This document shows, one piece after another, positions 14,199 to 23,733 of a stretch of 64,000 bases of DNA. The stretch comes from Agathobacter sp. (lineage in GTDB: Bacteria > Bacillota > Clostridia > Lachnospirales > Lachnospiraceae), in contig JALFLB010000059.1 of the NCBI GenBank assembly GCA_022775045.1, forward strand, positions 1-64,000. Direction: 5' to 3'. The notes below the pieces were generated by a model. That model ran no database searches. It was not told the origin of the DNA and saw nothing but the letters and a program-made list of their open reading frames with translations. Position numbers and translations under genes: made by a program. Positions within the stretch are counted from its first letter, which is position 1. Every line of letters starts with the position of its first letter.

Positions 14199-16592
14199 AT
14201 GAAATTAATTTCCTGTCATGTAGACAATTTTGGAAAATTATCAGATATACATATTGATTTTTCGGAGGGAGTGAATCTCTTTCATGAGCCGAATGCATGG
14301 GGCAAGAGTACCTTGGCGGCATTTCTTCGTGTGATGTTTTATGGATTCGATTCCAAAAAGGAGTCAGGAGCATTCGATAAGGAGCGTGTGGTTTATCGCC
14401 CGTGGCAAGGTGGTACATATGGTGGGGAGCTTGATTTTATCTATAAGGATAAATCGTACCGTATTAGTCGAACCTTTGGAAAAACCGAGAAGACGGATGA
14501 GTTTCATCTGTACGATCTGGCAACAAATCTGGAGTGTCATGATTTCTCATCCGAGATTGGGTGTGAAATTTTTGGATTGGACAGCGCTTCCTTTAAGAGA
14601 AGTGCATTTATTGCCCAGAATGACTGTGCATGTGCTTCTACGGATGCCATCAATGCGAAACTTGGTAATCTGGTTGAAAATACAAACGATATTAATAATT
14701 TTGATACTGCTCAGAAGCGAATTCACGACCGGATGAACAAGCTGTCTCCGGATCGTGCTACCGGTTCTATCAAAAAGCGCAGGAATACCATTACCCTCCT
14801 TACGGAGGAACTGCGAAGCTTTGATGCAGCAGAGGATGCAGCGAGGGAACTGTCGGAGAAACTTTCTGAAAAGCAGAAGCAGCGTCGGGAACTGTCGGAT
14901 ATCCGTGGACAGTATGCGAAGGCGTTGCAGGTAGCAAGTGAGGAGAGTCGTCGGGAAAGTCTTAAGGAAAATTATCGTACACTCTGTGAGGAGGAACAGC
15001 AACGTAGACAGGAACTGGTCTCCTATCAGGAAATTTTCCCGGGAAGAGTGCCGGAGGACGAGGAGTTTATCCAGAAAAATCAGGAAGTGCAGATGCTTGG
15101 TGTGCTCAAAACCACACTCTATAATCTGGGACTGACCGATGAGGAACGGACGCAATATGAGAAATTATCCGATACCTTTGTCCAGGGAGTTCCTACGGAA
15201 CAGGAATTGCAGGAGATGGAAAGGGAACTGGAAAGGTTTTCAAAGCTTCGGGAAGAAAAGGCGCAGCTGGAGACGAAGCTTTCTTATTTTGAAGCAATCG
15301 CAATGAAGCGTGAGGATCCTGTTTTTACAGTGAAAAAGAGAACAGCGATGTTGGTGCTTGGAATTCTGCTTCTTCTGATTGGCATTACAGCGGTGGGGGC
15401 AACCTTTCTGCTGCCATCGCAGCCGGGATTTCTTATTCCGATAAGAGTCGGAATGACTGCTGTGGCGGTGATTGGTCTGATTTTCATTGGGGCGCGCAAT
15501 CTGCTTCTTTCAAAGGATGAGCGTGCAGCCAGGGAAATGAAAATCAAGCAGCAGGAGGAAGAAAAAAAGCTGCGCGAGCCAGTTGCAGATATTCAGCGGA
15601 CGATGGATGATGCAGCGAGGGAAACAAAGAGGATTGAGGAAAACACGATTGCTTTTTTCGGTAAATATCATATTTTTTGTGGTGCTGCAGATGCCCGTAC
15701 AAGTCTGTATGAACTGCGAAGTCAGGTAAATGAGTATGAGCGTCTGAAAACAAGAGAGAACAGAAGCGTGGCAGCTCGGGAGGAGTTTGATCGGACAAGA
15801 GAATTGATTCTGGCATTTGGAAAGGATGCAGGGATGGATTTTGGAGAAGATATTGCGGCTGGCATCAGTCAGATGCAGCTGAAAGCAGCCGAGTACCGTT
15901 TGGCGCAGAAAAATTATGAGGAAGCGCTTCATAAAAAGAAAGTTTTTGAGGAAGAGTATCACATGGAGGAGCTTGCAGCGATTGAGAAGTGTCCATATTC
16001 CCTGGATGAACTGAATGCAATGATTCATGATGTAGATGACCGGATTGAGGATGTGCGCCTTGCAATTGAGCAGTACAGTCATCAGATGGAGGATTTGCAG
16101 GAGCAGCTGGATGTGAGGGATGAGAAGGAACAGCAGCTTGCTCTTTGCCGGGAAGAACAAGAAAGTGAGATGCACGTATATGAGACACTTGGAATGACGC
16201 AGGAGTTTTTACAGAGGGCAAAAGAACAGTTTTCGGCGCGCTATCTCGGACCAATTGAGAGAGGATTTGGCAAGTATTATGAGTTATTGACCGGTGATAC
16301 CAGTAAGGAATGGATGGTAAATGCCAATATTGCGGTGCAGCTGAAACAACAGGGAGAGCTTAGGGAGACAAAGTGGCTGTCAACAGGGTATCAGGATTTA
16401 CTGGGAGTCTGTATGCGGCTGGCTCTGGTAGATGCGATGTATCCCGATGAAAAGCCGTTTTTGGTTCTCGATGATCCGTTTGTCAATTTGGATGAGGATA
16501 AGGTAATTCATGGAAATGAGCTTTTGAAAAAGATTGCGGCAGAATATCAGATCCTGTATTTCACCTGCCATTCCAGTCGAAATCCTGCATAA
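14199..16592 (+). CDS. SbcC/Rad50-like ATPase with membrane hairpin (YhaN-type)
   Basis: 797-residue SMC-type ATPase, partner of the nuclease just upstream. Walker A is in HEPNAWGKSTLAAF (about 29-42), and Walker B is LVLDDPFVNLDE (about 752-763). Between them are long coiled-coil arms (about 175-375 and 440-690). In the middle, where Rad50 has a zinc hook, there are two hydrophobic helices instead (about 381-402 and 416-437), so the complex is probably membrane-anchored, as proposed for YhaN-like proteins. No CxxC hook was seen. Start ATG 14199 is 4 nt after the nuclease stop, with GGAGAGGAG upstream inside that gene. Confidence 0.88.
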   Translation: MKLISCHVDNFGKLSDIHIDFSEGVNLFHEPNAWGKSTLAAFLRVMFYGFDSKKESGAFDKERVVYRPWQGGTYGGELDFIYKDKSYRISRTFGKTEKTDEFHLYDLATNLECHDFSSEIGCEIFGLDSASFKRSAFIAQNDCACASTDAINAKLGNLVENTNDINNFDTAQKRIHDRMNKLSPDRATGSIKKRRNTITLLTEELRSFDAAEDAARELSEKLSEKQKQRRELSDIRGQYAKALQVASEESRRESLKENYRTLCEEEQQRRQELVSYQEIFPGRVPEDEEFIQKNQEVQMLGVLKTTLYNLGLTDEERTQYEKLSDTFVQGVPTEQELQEMERELERFSKLREEKAQLETKLSYFEAIAMKREDPVFTVKKRTAMLVLGILLLLIGITAVGATFLLPSQPGFLIPIRVGMTAVAVIGLIFIGARNLLLSKDERAAREMKIKQQEEEKKLREPVADIQRTMDDAARETKRIEENTIAFFGKYHIFCGAADARTSLYELRSQVNEYERLKTRENRSVAAREEFDRTRELILAFGKDAGMDFGEDIAAGISQMQLKAAEYRLAQKNYEEALHKKKVFEEEYHMEELAAIEKCPYSLDELNAMIHDVDDRIEDVRLAIEQYSHQMEDLQEQLDVRDEKEQQLALCREEQESEMHVYETLGMTQEFLQRAKEQFSARYLGPIERGFGKYYELLTGDTSKEWMVNANIAVQLKQQGELRETKWLSTGYQDLLGVCMRLALVDAMYPDEKPFLVLDDPFVNLDEDKVIHGNELLKKIAAEYQILYFTCHSSRNPA

Positions 16593-16605
16593 TATTTATA
16601 TTTTT

Positions 16606-16640
16606 CCCCCTTTGAATGAAATACTTTCAATCAAAGGGGG
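16606..16640. terminator. Bidirectional terminator between the SbcC-like gene and the GH42 gene
   Basis: CCCCCTTTGA (16606-16615) pairs with TCAAAGGGGG (16631-16640); inside, TGAAA/TTTCA extend the stem past one A-A mismatch. Both sides are T/A-rich, so it can serve the converging genes. Confidence 0.88.
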
Positions 16641-16645
16641 ATTGT

Positions 16646-18670
16646 TTATGCGAGCACCACTACCTGATACTTGTCCATGGTGAGAACACCATTGATCACG
16701 GTTCCGGTCAGCAGGTCTGTTCCATGCACGTCCTCTACCGTCTGTGTTTCCTGTGTACAGTTGAGATAAAACGTATAGCATTGATTATCAGACTGGCGAG
16801 TATGGCATTCAACCCCTTTTGGAAGTCTGCGCATGGCAACGTCAGCATTCGTAAGCATCTGTGCAAAAAGATGTTTCATTGCGGCATCATCAAGTCTGGC
16901 TGCCACATAATATGCATTTCCCTTTCCATATACTTTCTTCGTAACCGCGGGGGTACCGGCATAATAATCATCTTGATAGGTTCCGAGCGTCTCAGCATCC
17001 GCAATCCGGAGTACTTCCGCGTAATCGTGTACCTGTCCGGTTAATCCATCTACAAAATTTACCTGATTGCAGTCTGCTGGATAAAGAGTATCCAGCTCTT
17101 CACTGATTACACCGAATAAATCCTTCAGACCATCGCCTGGAAAACCACCGAGGAAATTGAGCTGATTCTCGTCTACATATCCGGTCACATATGTTGCAAG
17201 CAATTGACCTCCATCGTTGACAAAGGATTTCAGGCGATCTGCAATTTGGGGCTTTAACATATAAAGCATTGGTGCAACAATAACTTTATAATCAGCAAAA
17301 GAATCCTCACATGCTATGACGTCTACATCCACGCCGAGTTCCATCAGATTGCGATATGTGGCAATACAGGTTTTCGGATAGTTCTTTGTCTCCTGTGCCA
17401 TTCCCCTCATATCCTCGATGGCCCACATTGTATCCCAGTCAAAAATCACTGCAACCTTGGATTTTATTATTGTCCCACATACATCGGATAGCTTTTTTAA
17501 ATCTCTGCCAACCTCGGCAACTTCACGGAATACACGTGTATTTGATGTGCCCAGGTGATCAAGCACAGCTCCGTGATACTGCTCAGAAGATCCGCGCCCC
17601 TTGCGCCACTGAAAATATTGAACTGTATCGGATCCAAGCGCAACTGCCTGTAAGGATGCCAGTTTGTGTACCCCGGGACGCTTCATCTTATTGTAGCCAT
17701 GCCAATTCACCAACCCCGGAGCACTTTCCATTAGCATAAATGGTTGATTTTTTTTCATAGACCGCATGACTGCATGATCAAAGGCATTCTCTGCCAAGGT
17801 ATCGGAAAAGCTTTCCTCATCATTATGAAAGCGTGGATAGGAATCCCAGGAAATAACATCCAATTCTTTCGCCATTATTCGATAGTCAAGGCCATCGTAC
17901 AGTTTCATAAAATTAGTGGTGATTGGAATCTCGGGTGTGCGTTCTCGCAAAATGGCAATTTCCGATTTCATATAGTCGTTCATGCTCCATGTTGTAAAAC
18001 GCTTCCACTCCAGATTCAGCCCCATGATACTGGACTCGCCATTGTTGTATGGCGGTTCAATCTGTGAAAAATCATTGTAGTTATGACTCCAGAACACTGT
18101 CCACCAGTCGTGATTCAGCTTATCAATATCGTGGTCAAATTTTTCGGCAAGATAATTCTGAAAACGTGCTACACAGTGCGGACAAAAACATTCTCCGCCA
18201 AATTCGTTCGAAATGTGCCACATAAGAAGTCCCGGGTGGGAGCCGACTTCATCAATCATTTTATTAATGATTACCGAAACCTTTTCCCGGTAAATTGGTG
18301 CACTCATACAATGATTGTGACGGACTCCATGATGTGCGCGTACACCATAGGAATCTACACGCATTGATTCTGGATACTTCTCATCCAGCCATGCCGGACG
18401 GGCACCGGATGGGGTAGCAAGAATCGTATAGATTCCGTTCTCATACAAGCGGTCCATAATATCCTTCAGCCATTCAAAATGAAACTCACCTTCACGCGGT
18501 TCGTAGGTAGACCATGCAAAAACTCCTAATGTTGCACAATTCATCCCGGCTTCCTTCATCAGGCGGATATCTTCCTTCAAAATATCCGGACGGTCCAACC
18601 ACTGCTCAGGATTGTAATCCCCCCCGTGCATTAAACCGCCAAGCTGCGGAAATAGTATCTTTTTCTCCAT
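16646..18670 (-). CDS. Beta-galactosidase, glycoside hydrolase family 42
   Basis: Cytosolic retaining beta-galactosidase acting on short galacto-oligosaccharides. 674 residues from the ATG at 18670 (AGAGGG upstream; an in-frame TTG at 18676 is less likely). The TIM-barrel A domain (about 1-390) has acid/base E156 in WHISNEF and nucleophile E315 in MLMESAPG. Cysteines C121, C161, C163 and C166 match the structural zinc cluster of GH42. A Rossmann-like trimerisation domain (about 395-600) and a small C-terminal beta domain follow. No signal peptide. It is transcribed alone against its neighbours, with a possible operator upstream, and belongs functionally with the galactose genes near 50-57 kb. 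Confidence 0.95.
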   Translation of the reverse strand: MEKKILFPQLGGLMHGGDYNPEQWLDRPDILKEDIRLMKEAGMNCATLGVFAWSTYEPREGEFHFEWLKDIMDRLYENGIYTILATPSGARPAWLDEKYPESMRVDSYGVRAHHGVRHNHCMSAPIYREKVSVIINKMIDEVGSHPGLLMWHISNEFGGECFCPHCVARFQNYLAEKFDHDIDKLNHDWWTVFWSHNYNDFSQIEPPYNNGESSIMGLNLEWKRFTTWSMNDYMKSEIAILRERTPEIPITTNFMKLYDGLDYRIMAKELDVISWDSYPRFHNDEESFSDTLAENAFDHAVMRSMKKNQPFMLMESAPGLVNWHGYNKMKRPGVHKLASLQAVALGSDTVQYFQWRKGRGSSEQYHGAVLDHLGTSNTRVFREVAEVGRDLKKLSDVCGTIIKSKVAVIFDWDTMWAIEDMRGMAQETKNYPKTCIATYRNLMELGVDVDVIACEDSFADYKVIVAPMLYMLKPQIADRLKSFVNDGGQLLATYVTGYVDENQLNFLGGFPGDGLKDLFGVISEELDTLYPADCNQVNFVDGLTGQVHDYAEVLRIADAETLGTYQDDYYAGTPAVTKKVYGKGNAYYVAARLDDAAMKHLFAQMLTNADVAMRRLPKGVECHTRQSDNQCYTFYLNCTQETQTVEDVHGTDLLTGTVINGVLTMDKYQVVVLA

Positions 18671-18706
18671 ATTCAAGCCCTCTTTGTTTTTGTTTTGATA
18701 ATACCA

Positions 18707-18721
18707 TGTTACACCCTAACA
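18707..18721. promoter_or_regulatory. Candidate operator upstream of the GH42 gene
   Basis: TGTTACACCCTAACA is a perfect 5-bp inverted repeat with a 5-bp spacer, 37 bp before the GH42 start. On the minus strand a TATTAT-like -10 is adjacent. The neighbouring AACAC...GTGTT pair (about 18719-18740) may be part of the same control region. The regulator is unknown. Confidence 0.35.
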
Positions 18722-18810
18722 CAAGCGGAAGCAAGTGTTGGAATCAAAATACCGATGTACAATGGTCTGAAAAAAATTTATACAAAAAAAGTGTCGAAAA
18801 AAGAAGAACT

Positions 18811-18844
18811 ATGTTATACTTATAACAAAATTATTTATGTTATA
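18811..18844 (+). promoter_or_regulatory. Probable promoter/operator region of the lipoprotein gene
   Basis: GTTATACTTATAAC (18813-18826) is a perfect palindrome that contains a TATACT -10-like box (18815-18820). ATGTTATA is repeated at 18811 and 18837, 26 bp apart. No good -35 was found, which would fit an activator-dependent promoter; this is inference. Confidence 0.3.
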
Positions 18845-18864
18845 GAGATATCGGGAGGGATTAC

Positions 18865-20052
18865 ATGAAGAAAAGGATATTGGGCTTATTGTCAGTATGT
18901 GTACTTTTGCTGGCGGGGTGCGGTGGGAGCGCCCAAATTGATGATTATGCGACGAATGAAGGTTATGAGAAGGATGTACAAACGGCAGCAAAAGACGGAG
19001 AAGAAGCTGATAAAAGTAGTGGAATCCCGGCAAACGAGATTAAGGTTGGGGTTTTGCATCTGACAGATCCGGCAGAGGGAAATGGTTATTCTTATACGCA
19101 CGATTTAGGAATTCAGGGAATGCAGAAGAATCTGGGATTGTCGGATGAGCAGATTGTCCGTAAGGTTAATGTGGATGATACGAATGCCGAGGAGACGAGA
19201 CAGGCAATCCAGGAATGCATTGACGAAGGCTGTAATATCATTTTTACAACAAGCTGGGGATATATGGAGACAACCAGTGAAATGGCGGAAGAATATCCGG
19301 ATATTTATTTCTGTCATGGCACTGGTTATATGAGTAATGGCACAAATTTTGTCAATTATTTCGGACGGATATATCAGGCTCGTTATCTGAGCGGAATTGT
19401 TGCAGGAATGAATACAAAGAGTGATAAGATAGGTTATGTTGCAGCTCAGGATTCTTCTAATTTTGAGGTGACAGGGGGAATTGATGCATTTGCAATCGGA
19501 GTTGCAAAAGTCAATCCGGATGCTAAAATATATGTCGTTGTGACGAACAGCTGGTATGACCCGGAGGGGGAAGAGGCTGCTGCAAAGAAATTGCTCGATA
19601 TGGGATGTGATGTGATGGCACAACACTGTGATACAGCCTCACCGCAGACGCTTGCAGAGGATGCGGGTGTATATGGAATTGGCTATAATTCTGACATGAG
19701 CAAGGAAACACCGAATTCGTGTCTGACCAGTGTAATCTGGAACTGGAGCGCATATTATACAGCTGCAGTACAGAGTGTGATTGACGGTACCTGGACAGGC
19801 GAAAATTATTATGGCGGTATGGCAGAAGGTCTTGTGGATATTACCAATCTTGCCGATTTTTGCGTGGATGGAACACAGGAGGCGGTGGAGGAAGCGCGCG
19901 CATCCATTTTGTCAGGGGAATGCAATGTTTTTGATGGTGTTATGGAGACTAATACCGGGGAAACAGTAGGAGCAGAAGGAACTACGCTGGATGATGGGAC
20001 GATTACAGGCGGAATTAACTGGTATTACAAGAATGTGCTTATTGTGGAATAA
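18865..20052 (+). CDS. BMP-family (PnrA-like) substrate-binding lipoprotein
   Basis: Extracellular lipoprotein of the basic membrane protein family, which usually binds nucleosides or related small molecules for ABC uptake. 395 residues; lipoprotein signal peptide (about 1-18) with lipobox LLAGC and anchoring C19, then a flexible acidic linker (about 22-55) and a two-lobed periplasmic-binding fold (KVGVLHLTDPAEGNGYSYTHDLG, IIFTTSWGYMETT, YFGRIYQARYLSGIVAGM). GGGAGG precedes the ATG. No ABC permease or ATPase gene is near. Instead a chemoreceptor starts 12 nt downstream, so it may present its ligand to that receptor. Confidence 0.88.
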   Translation: MKKRILGLLSVCVLLLAGCGGSAQIDDYATNEGYEKDVQTAAKDGEEADKSSGIPANEIKVGVLHLTDPAEGNGYSYTHDLGIQGMQKNLGLSDEQIVRKVNVDDTNAEETRQAIQECIDEGCNIIFTTSWGYMETTSEMAEEYPDIYFCHGTGYMSNGTNFVNYFGRIYQARYLSGIVAGMNTKSDKIGYVAAQDSSNFEVTGGIDAFAIGVAKVNPDAKIYVVVTNSWYDPEGEEAAAKKLLDMGCDVMAQHCDTASPQTLAEDAGVYGIGYNSDMSKETPNSCLTSVIWNWSAYYTAAVQSVIDGTWTGENYYGGMAEGLVDITNLADFCVDGTQEAVEEARASILSGECNVFDGVMETNTGETVGAEGTTLDDGTITGGINWYYKNVLIVE

Positions 20053-20064
20053 GGGGGATTGGCT

Positions 20065-21780
20065 ATGAACAGGAAATTTGGGATGACATTGAAAAAGAAA
20101 ATTCTTAGCATGATTCTTCTTCCGGTTTTGGTTCTAGGACTGATGGTTATTATTCTTGCCACGACTGTGATTAAGGGGGCGCTGATTCGGGAGGTTCGTC
20201 TTGCACTGCAGAGTGTGGCAACGGCTACTTATGCAGCGTATGACCAGAATGCCGGAGATTATGTGGAATCCACAAATGGAGATATCTGGAAGGGCGGATA
20301 TAATATATCAAAGTCTGACAGTATTGTAGATACGATTAAAGAAAAATCCGGAGTAGAGGTCACCTTTTTCTATGGGGATCGTAGAATCATGACTTCTGCA
20401 AAGGATCAGGATGGTAACCGTATTCTCGGATCGAAGGCTGGCGATGTGATTGTGGACAAAGTACTGAAAGGGGGAGAGGAATATTTTAGTAAAAATGTTT
20501 CAATCAATGGAACACTTTACTATGGTTATTATGTTCCTGTGTACCAGACTTCGGGGGCATCTCCAATCGGAATGGTATTTGTCGGTGCAAAAAAGTCAGA
20601 AAAGGATGCTGTCATAAATCAGATTGTTTATGCGATTATTGTGATGGTTGTAATTTTGATGGCAGCTTGTATGCTGTTTGGTTTCCTTTTTGCATCTTCA
20701 CTTTCCCGTTCGCTCAAGCGGAGTATTGGTGCGGTACAGTCAGTTGCCACCGGTAATCTCCGAACACCGGTGGATGAGAAACTGCTGAAACAGAGAGATG
20801 AGGTTGGAGATCTCACAAGGGGAATCAAGCGTCTGCAGGATGAGATGACCAAGAGTATTGAATTGATTGCGCAAAATAGCAAGGCAGTGCTTGCTGCATC
20901 CGGCACACTTGAGTCAACCGCAAAAGAGACAACACATTCGATGCAAGAGGTGGAAAATTCCATGAACAGCATTGCAGAAAGTGCTTCTCAGCAGGCGCAG
21001 ATTTCAGGGGATGCATCTGCGTATGTTGCCAGAATGGGAGAAAAGATTGAACAGACCAGTCGTGAAGTGGAGGATATGAAGAAAAATGCAGCAGCTATGC
21101 GAGATTCAGAGGAGGAGACAGCAGCCACGATGGAACGGTTGTTAGAGGGCAACAGCGAGGTGGAGAAACTGGTTCGAGAAATCTCACAGCAGACCAGTCA
21201 GACGAATGAGTCAGTGCAGAAAATAAAAGAGGCAACCGATATCATTGCAAGCATTGCGGATGAGACAAGTCTGTTGAGTCTGAATGCCAGTATTGAGGCA
21301 GCCCGTGCAGGGGAGAATGGAAGAGGTTTCGCTGTGGTGGCAGAACAGATTCAAAAGCTTGCACAGCAGTCTGAGGAGTCCAGTAAAAAAATTGAAGAGA
21401 TTATCCATCAACTGATTGAGGACTCTGATCTCACCGTCCGTACGATGGAGCAGGTCATGGCTACAGTGTTTACACAGACAGAACATATGCAGCAGACCAG
21501 CCAGATGACACAGGAGGTACGGGAACGACTTGGCGTATCCATGAACAGCATGGCGGTTATTGAAGAAAGTGTTGCTTATCTAAATACAGCGCGGCAGGAA
21601 ATTGTGCGCACGGTACAGGAGCTTTCTGATATTGCAAGTCAGAATGCGGCGACAACGCAGGAAGTATGTGCGACTGTCAATACAGTTACAGAAAGTTTTG
21701 GAAGCGTTGAAGGAAGCACGGAGGATCTTCGGTCAATTGCCGATGGTCTCGAGGACAGTATGGGGCATTTTAGTGTTTGA
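20065..21780 (+). CDS. Methyl-accepting chemotaxis protein with single Cache-type sensor
   Basis: Transmembrane chemoreceptor, 571 residues from ATG 20065 (GGGGGA 6 nt upstream; an in-frame TTG at 20059 is rejected). TM1 about 12-37, extracellular sensor about 38-180 with ADE-free Cache-like elements ([26 protein letters not shown]), TM2 about 186-212, HAMP about 212-262, then the signalling coiled coil with the tip [29 protein letters not shown]. No CheR-docking pentapeptide at the C-terminus. The gene follows the binding lipoprotein by 12 nt, which suggests a sensor pair. It implies a motile organism or one that recently was. Confidence 0.92.
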   Translation: MNRKFGMTLKKKILSMILLPVLVLGLMVIILATTVIKGALIREVRLALQSVATATYAAYDQNAGDYVESTNGDIWKGGYNISKSDSIVDTIKEKSGVEVTFFYGDRRIMTSAKDQDGNRILGSKAGDVIVDKVLKGGEEYFSKNVSINGTLYYGYYVPVYQTSGASPIGMVFVGAKKSEKDAVINQIVYAIIVMVVILMAACMLFGFLFASSLSRSLKRSIGAVQSVATGNLRTPVDEKLLKQRDEVGDLTRGIKRLQDEMTKSIELIAQNSKAVLAASGTLESTAKETTHSMQEVENSMNSIAESASQQAQISGDASAYVARMGEKIEQTSREVEDMKKNAAAMRDSEEETAATMERLLEGNSEVEKLVREISQQTSQTNESVQKIKEATDIIASIADETSLLSLNASIEAARAGENGRGFAVVAEQIQKLAQQSEESSKKIEEIIHQLIEDSDLTVRTMEQVMATVFTQTEHMQQTSQMTQEVRERLGVSMNSMAVIEESVAYLNTARQEIVRTVQELSDIASQNAATTQEVCATVNTVTESFGSVEGSTEDLRSIADGLEDSMGHFSV

Positions 21781-21810
21781 TGGAGCATATCATATAAGAA
21801 AAGACTTTTT

Positions 21811-23535
21811 ATGAATTGTGACGAAATTATTAAATCCAATGATACCTATGATGTCATTATTCCGAGAGAGTACCTTGAACGTGAAATCCAGGAACCAGAA
21901 TGTATGCAAAGCATCAGCGATGCCTATGAAATCTACTATTACAACCGGCAGAAGGTTGCACCCTTAAGTATTCAAAATTACACATACTCTGCAATTCCAA
22001 AATGTTTTGGACTGTTAGATACCCCTGCACTTGAAGAGAGTGGAATTTTGCAGCTGCAGACACAACCGGCCCTGTCCCTTCGTGGACAGGGCGTTCTTGT
22101 CGGATTTGTGGATACAGGGATTGGTTATGAGAATGCCTGTTTCCGCAGGACGGATGGCAGTACACGGATTCGTGCCATATGGGATCAGACAGCTACGCCA
22201 GAGAATGAGGAGATGCTTCCGGAAGGGTTCGCCTATGGAGTGGAATATTCTATGGAGGAAATCAATGAGGCACTTCGGTCGGAAAATCCATATGAGATTG
22301 TTCCCCAGACAGATGTGCAGGGACATGGGACCATGTTGGCCAGTATTGCCTGTGGAAGTGAGGATGCTACAGCCAATTTTGTCGGGGCGGCACCGCTTTC
22401 CGATATACTTGTGGTGAAGTTAAAACCGGCTAAATTGTATTTGAAGGAGTTTTATTATATCCCGGAAAATGCCACAGTGTATCAGGAAAACGATATTATG
22501 GCGGCTGTTGCATATCTGGAAAAGAAGGCGGAAGAATATGGGCAGCCGCTGATTATCTGTCTTGGAATAGGGACGAATAATGGAAGTCATTCAGGGGCGA
22601 GTGTGCTATCTGAGTATTTGAACGATATTGGAGGTCTTTGGCGAAGATGTGTGGTTACGGCAACCGGAAATGAGGCATCGGCGCGTCATCATTTTTTTGG
22701 AAGGAGTAATCATGGTGCGAGGAATACGCAAGGCACGGGACGGCAGGAAAACGGAATGCCGGTTGCCGTAGAAATTAATGTTGAAGAGAACATGCGGGGA
22801 TTCTATCTGGAATTATGGGCTTCCGCACCGGAACTGTTTTCTGTGTCTGTCCGTTCTCCGGCAGGAACACTGTTGCCGGCAGGGTCTCCGGGGACAGGAA
22901 GTCATCAGGTGCATGATTTTATTCTGGAAAATACGAGGGTGGAGATGGATTATCGTACCGTCGGACGCACCCGTGGAGATCAGTTGGTATTCATTCGATT
23001 TGAGCGGGCTGCGCGTGGAATATGGACGCTCAATGTATTCCCGGATACAACCATTACGGGAAATTTTCATGTGTGGCTGCCCATGACCGGAATGCTTGAG
23101 CATGATGTGGTATTCCTGCGTCCGGATCCGGAAGTGACCCTTACGATTCCCTCAACAGCAGCGATTCCAATCACAGTCGGTGGGTATCAGACTACGGATG
23201 GAAGTCTGTATCTGAATTCCGGCAGAGGGTATACGGTTTCATCTGTTGTAAAGCCGGACTTTGCAGCTCCTGCTGTCGGGGTGCAGGCAGTTGGAATCCG
23301 TGGAAATTATGTGACCATGACAGGAACAAGTGCTGCAGCGGCGATTACTGCAGGAGCCTGTGCACAGCTGATGGAGTGGGGGGCGGTGCGCCGAAGAGAT
23401 CTTGCATTGAATTCGGTGGAGATTGGAAATATTTTGATTCGCGGGTGCAAACGGAGCTCAGAAATGGAATTTCCAAATCCTTCATGGGGATATGGAAAAC
23501 TGGACGTTTATCAGGCAGTCAGGGAACTGCAATGA
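21811..23535 (+). CDS. S8 (subtilisin-family) peptidase, Csp-like
   Basis: 574-residue serine protease with a complete catalytic triad: D101 (GFVDTGIGYE), H172 (GHGTMLAS) and S507 (TGTSAAAA), plus oxyanion N287 in ATGNEA. A long insertion (about 300-450) between the oxyanion region and the serine forms a jelly-roll-like domain, as in the clostridial Csp germination proteases. No signal peptide or membrane segment is visible, and the N-terminal 70 residues could be a short prodomain. The ATG at 21811 has a weak ribosome site. The substrate is unknown; it lies 31 nt after the receptor gene on the same strand. Confidence 0.88.
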   Translation: MNCDEIIKSNDTYDVIIPREYLEREIQEPECMQSISDAYEIYYYNRQKVAPLSIQNYTYSAIPKCFGLLDTPALEESGILQLQTQPALSLRGQGVLVGFVDTGIGYENACFRRTDGSTRIRAIWDQTATPENEEMLPEGFAYGVEYSMEEINEALRSENPYEIVPQTDVQGHGTMLASIACGSEDATANFVGAAPLSDILVVKLKPAKLYLKEFYYIPENATVYQENDIMAAVAYLEKKAEEYGQPLIICLGIGTNNGSHSGASVLSEYLNDIGGLWRRCVVTATGNEASARHHFFGRSNHGARNTQGTGRQENGMPVAVEINVEENMRGFYLELWASAPELFSVSVRSPAGTLLPAGSPGTGSHQVHDFILENTRVEMDYRTVGRTRGDQLVFIRFERAARGIWTLNVFPDTTITGNFHVWLPMTGMLEHDVVFLRPDPEVTLTIPSTAAIPITVGGYQTTDGSLYLNSGRGYTVSSVVKPDFAAPAVGVQAVGIRGNYVTMTGTSAAAAITAGACAQLMEWGAVRRRDLALNSVEIGNILIRGCKRSSEMEFPNPSWGYGKLDVYQAVRELQ

Positions 23536-23608
23536 TATGAGGGAGTTAAGAAAAGCGGAAATTAATCCGATAATAATATATGAATATTCAGATCAGGGAG
23601 GACGAAGG

Positions 23609-23674
23609 ATGGGTGACAGCGTGAAAACGGAGAAAGAATTACAAGTTGGCACGCAGGTGGATTTTAGGTTATAA
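23609..23674 (+). CDS. Possible 21-residue peptide
   Basis: A short frame, MGDSVKTEKELQVGTQVDFRL, follows a strong GGGAGG 8 nt before its ATG and stops 20 nt before a terminator hairpin. The frame is open upstream to an ATG at 23537, which would give 45 residues but has no clear ribosome site. Position between the protease stop and the terminator means it would be translated from the same mRNA. I do not recognise it, and it could be chance. Confidence 0.3.
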   Translation: MGDSVKTEKELQVGTQVDFRL

Positions 23675-23693
23675 TTGAAAAGACAGACTTCGG

Positions 23694-23720
23694 GAGCAGC
23701 CCAGGGGCTGCTCTTCTTTT
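23694..23720 (+). terminator. Terminator after the S8 peptidase
   Basis: GAGCAGCC (23694-23701), loop CAGG, GGCTGCTC (23706-23713), then TTCTTTT. It ends 13 nt before the next start codon, so the following gene must have its own or partial read-through transcription. Confidence 0.9.
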
Positions 23721-23733
23721 GGGGGAGGAAATT

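Noticed and set aside
16616-18825. Long open frames antisense to the GH42 gene as real genes
   Set aside because: No family features or ribosome sites, and the minus-strand enzyme is complete with active-site residues.
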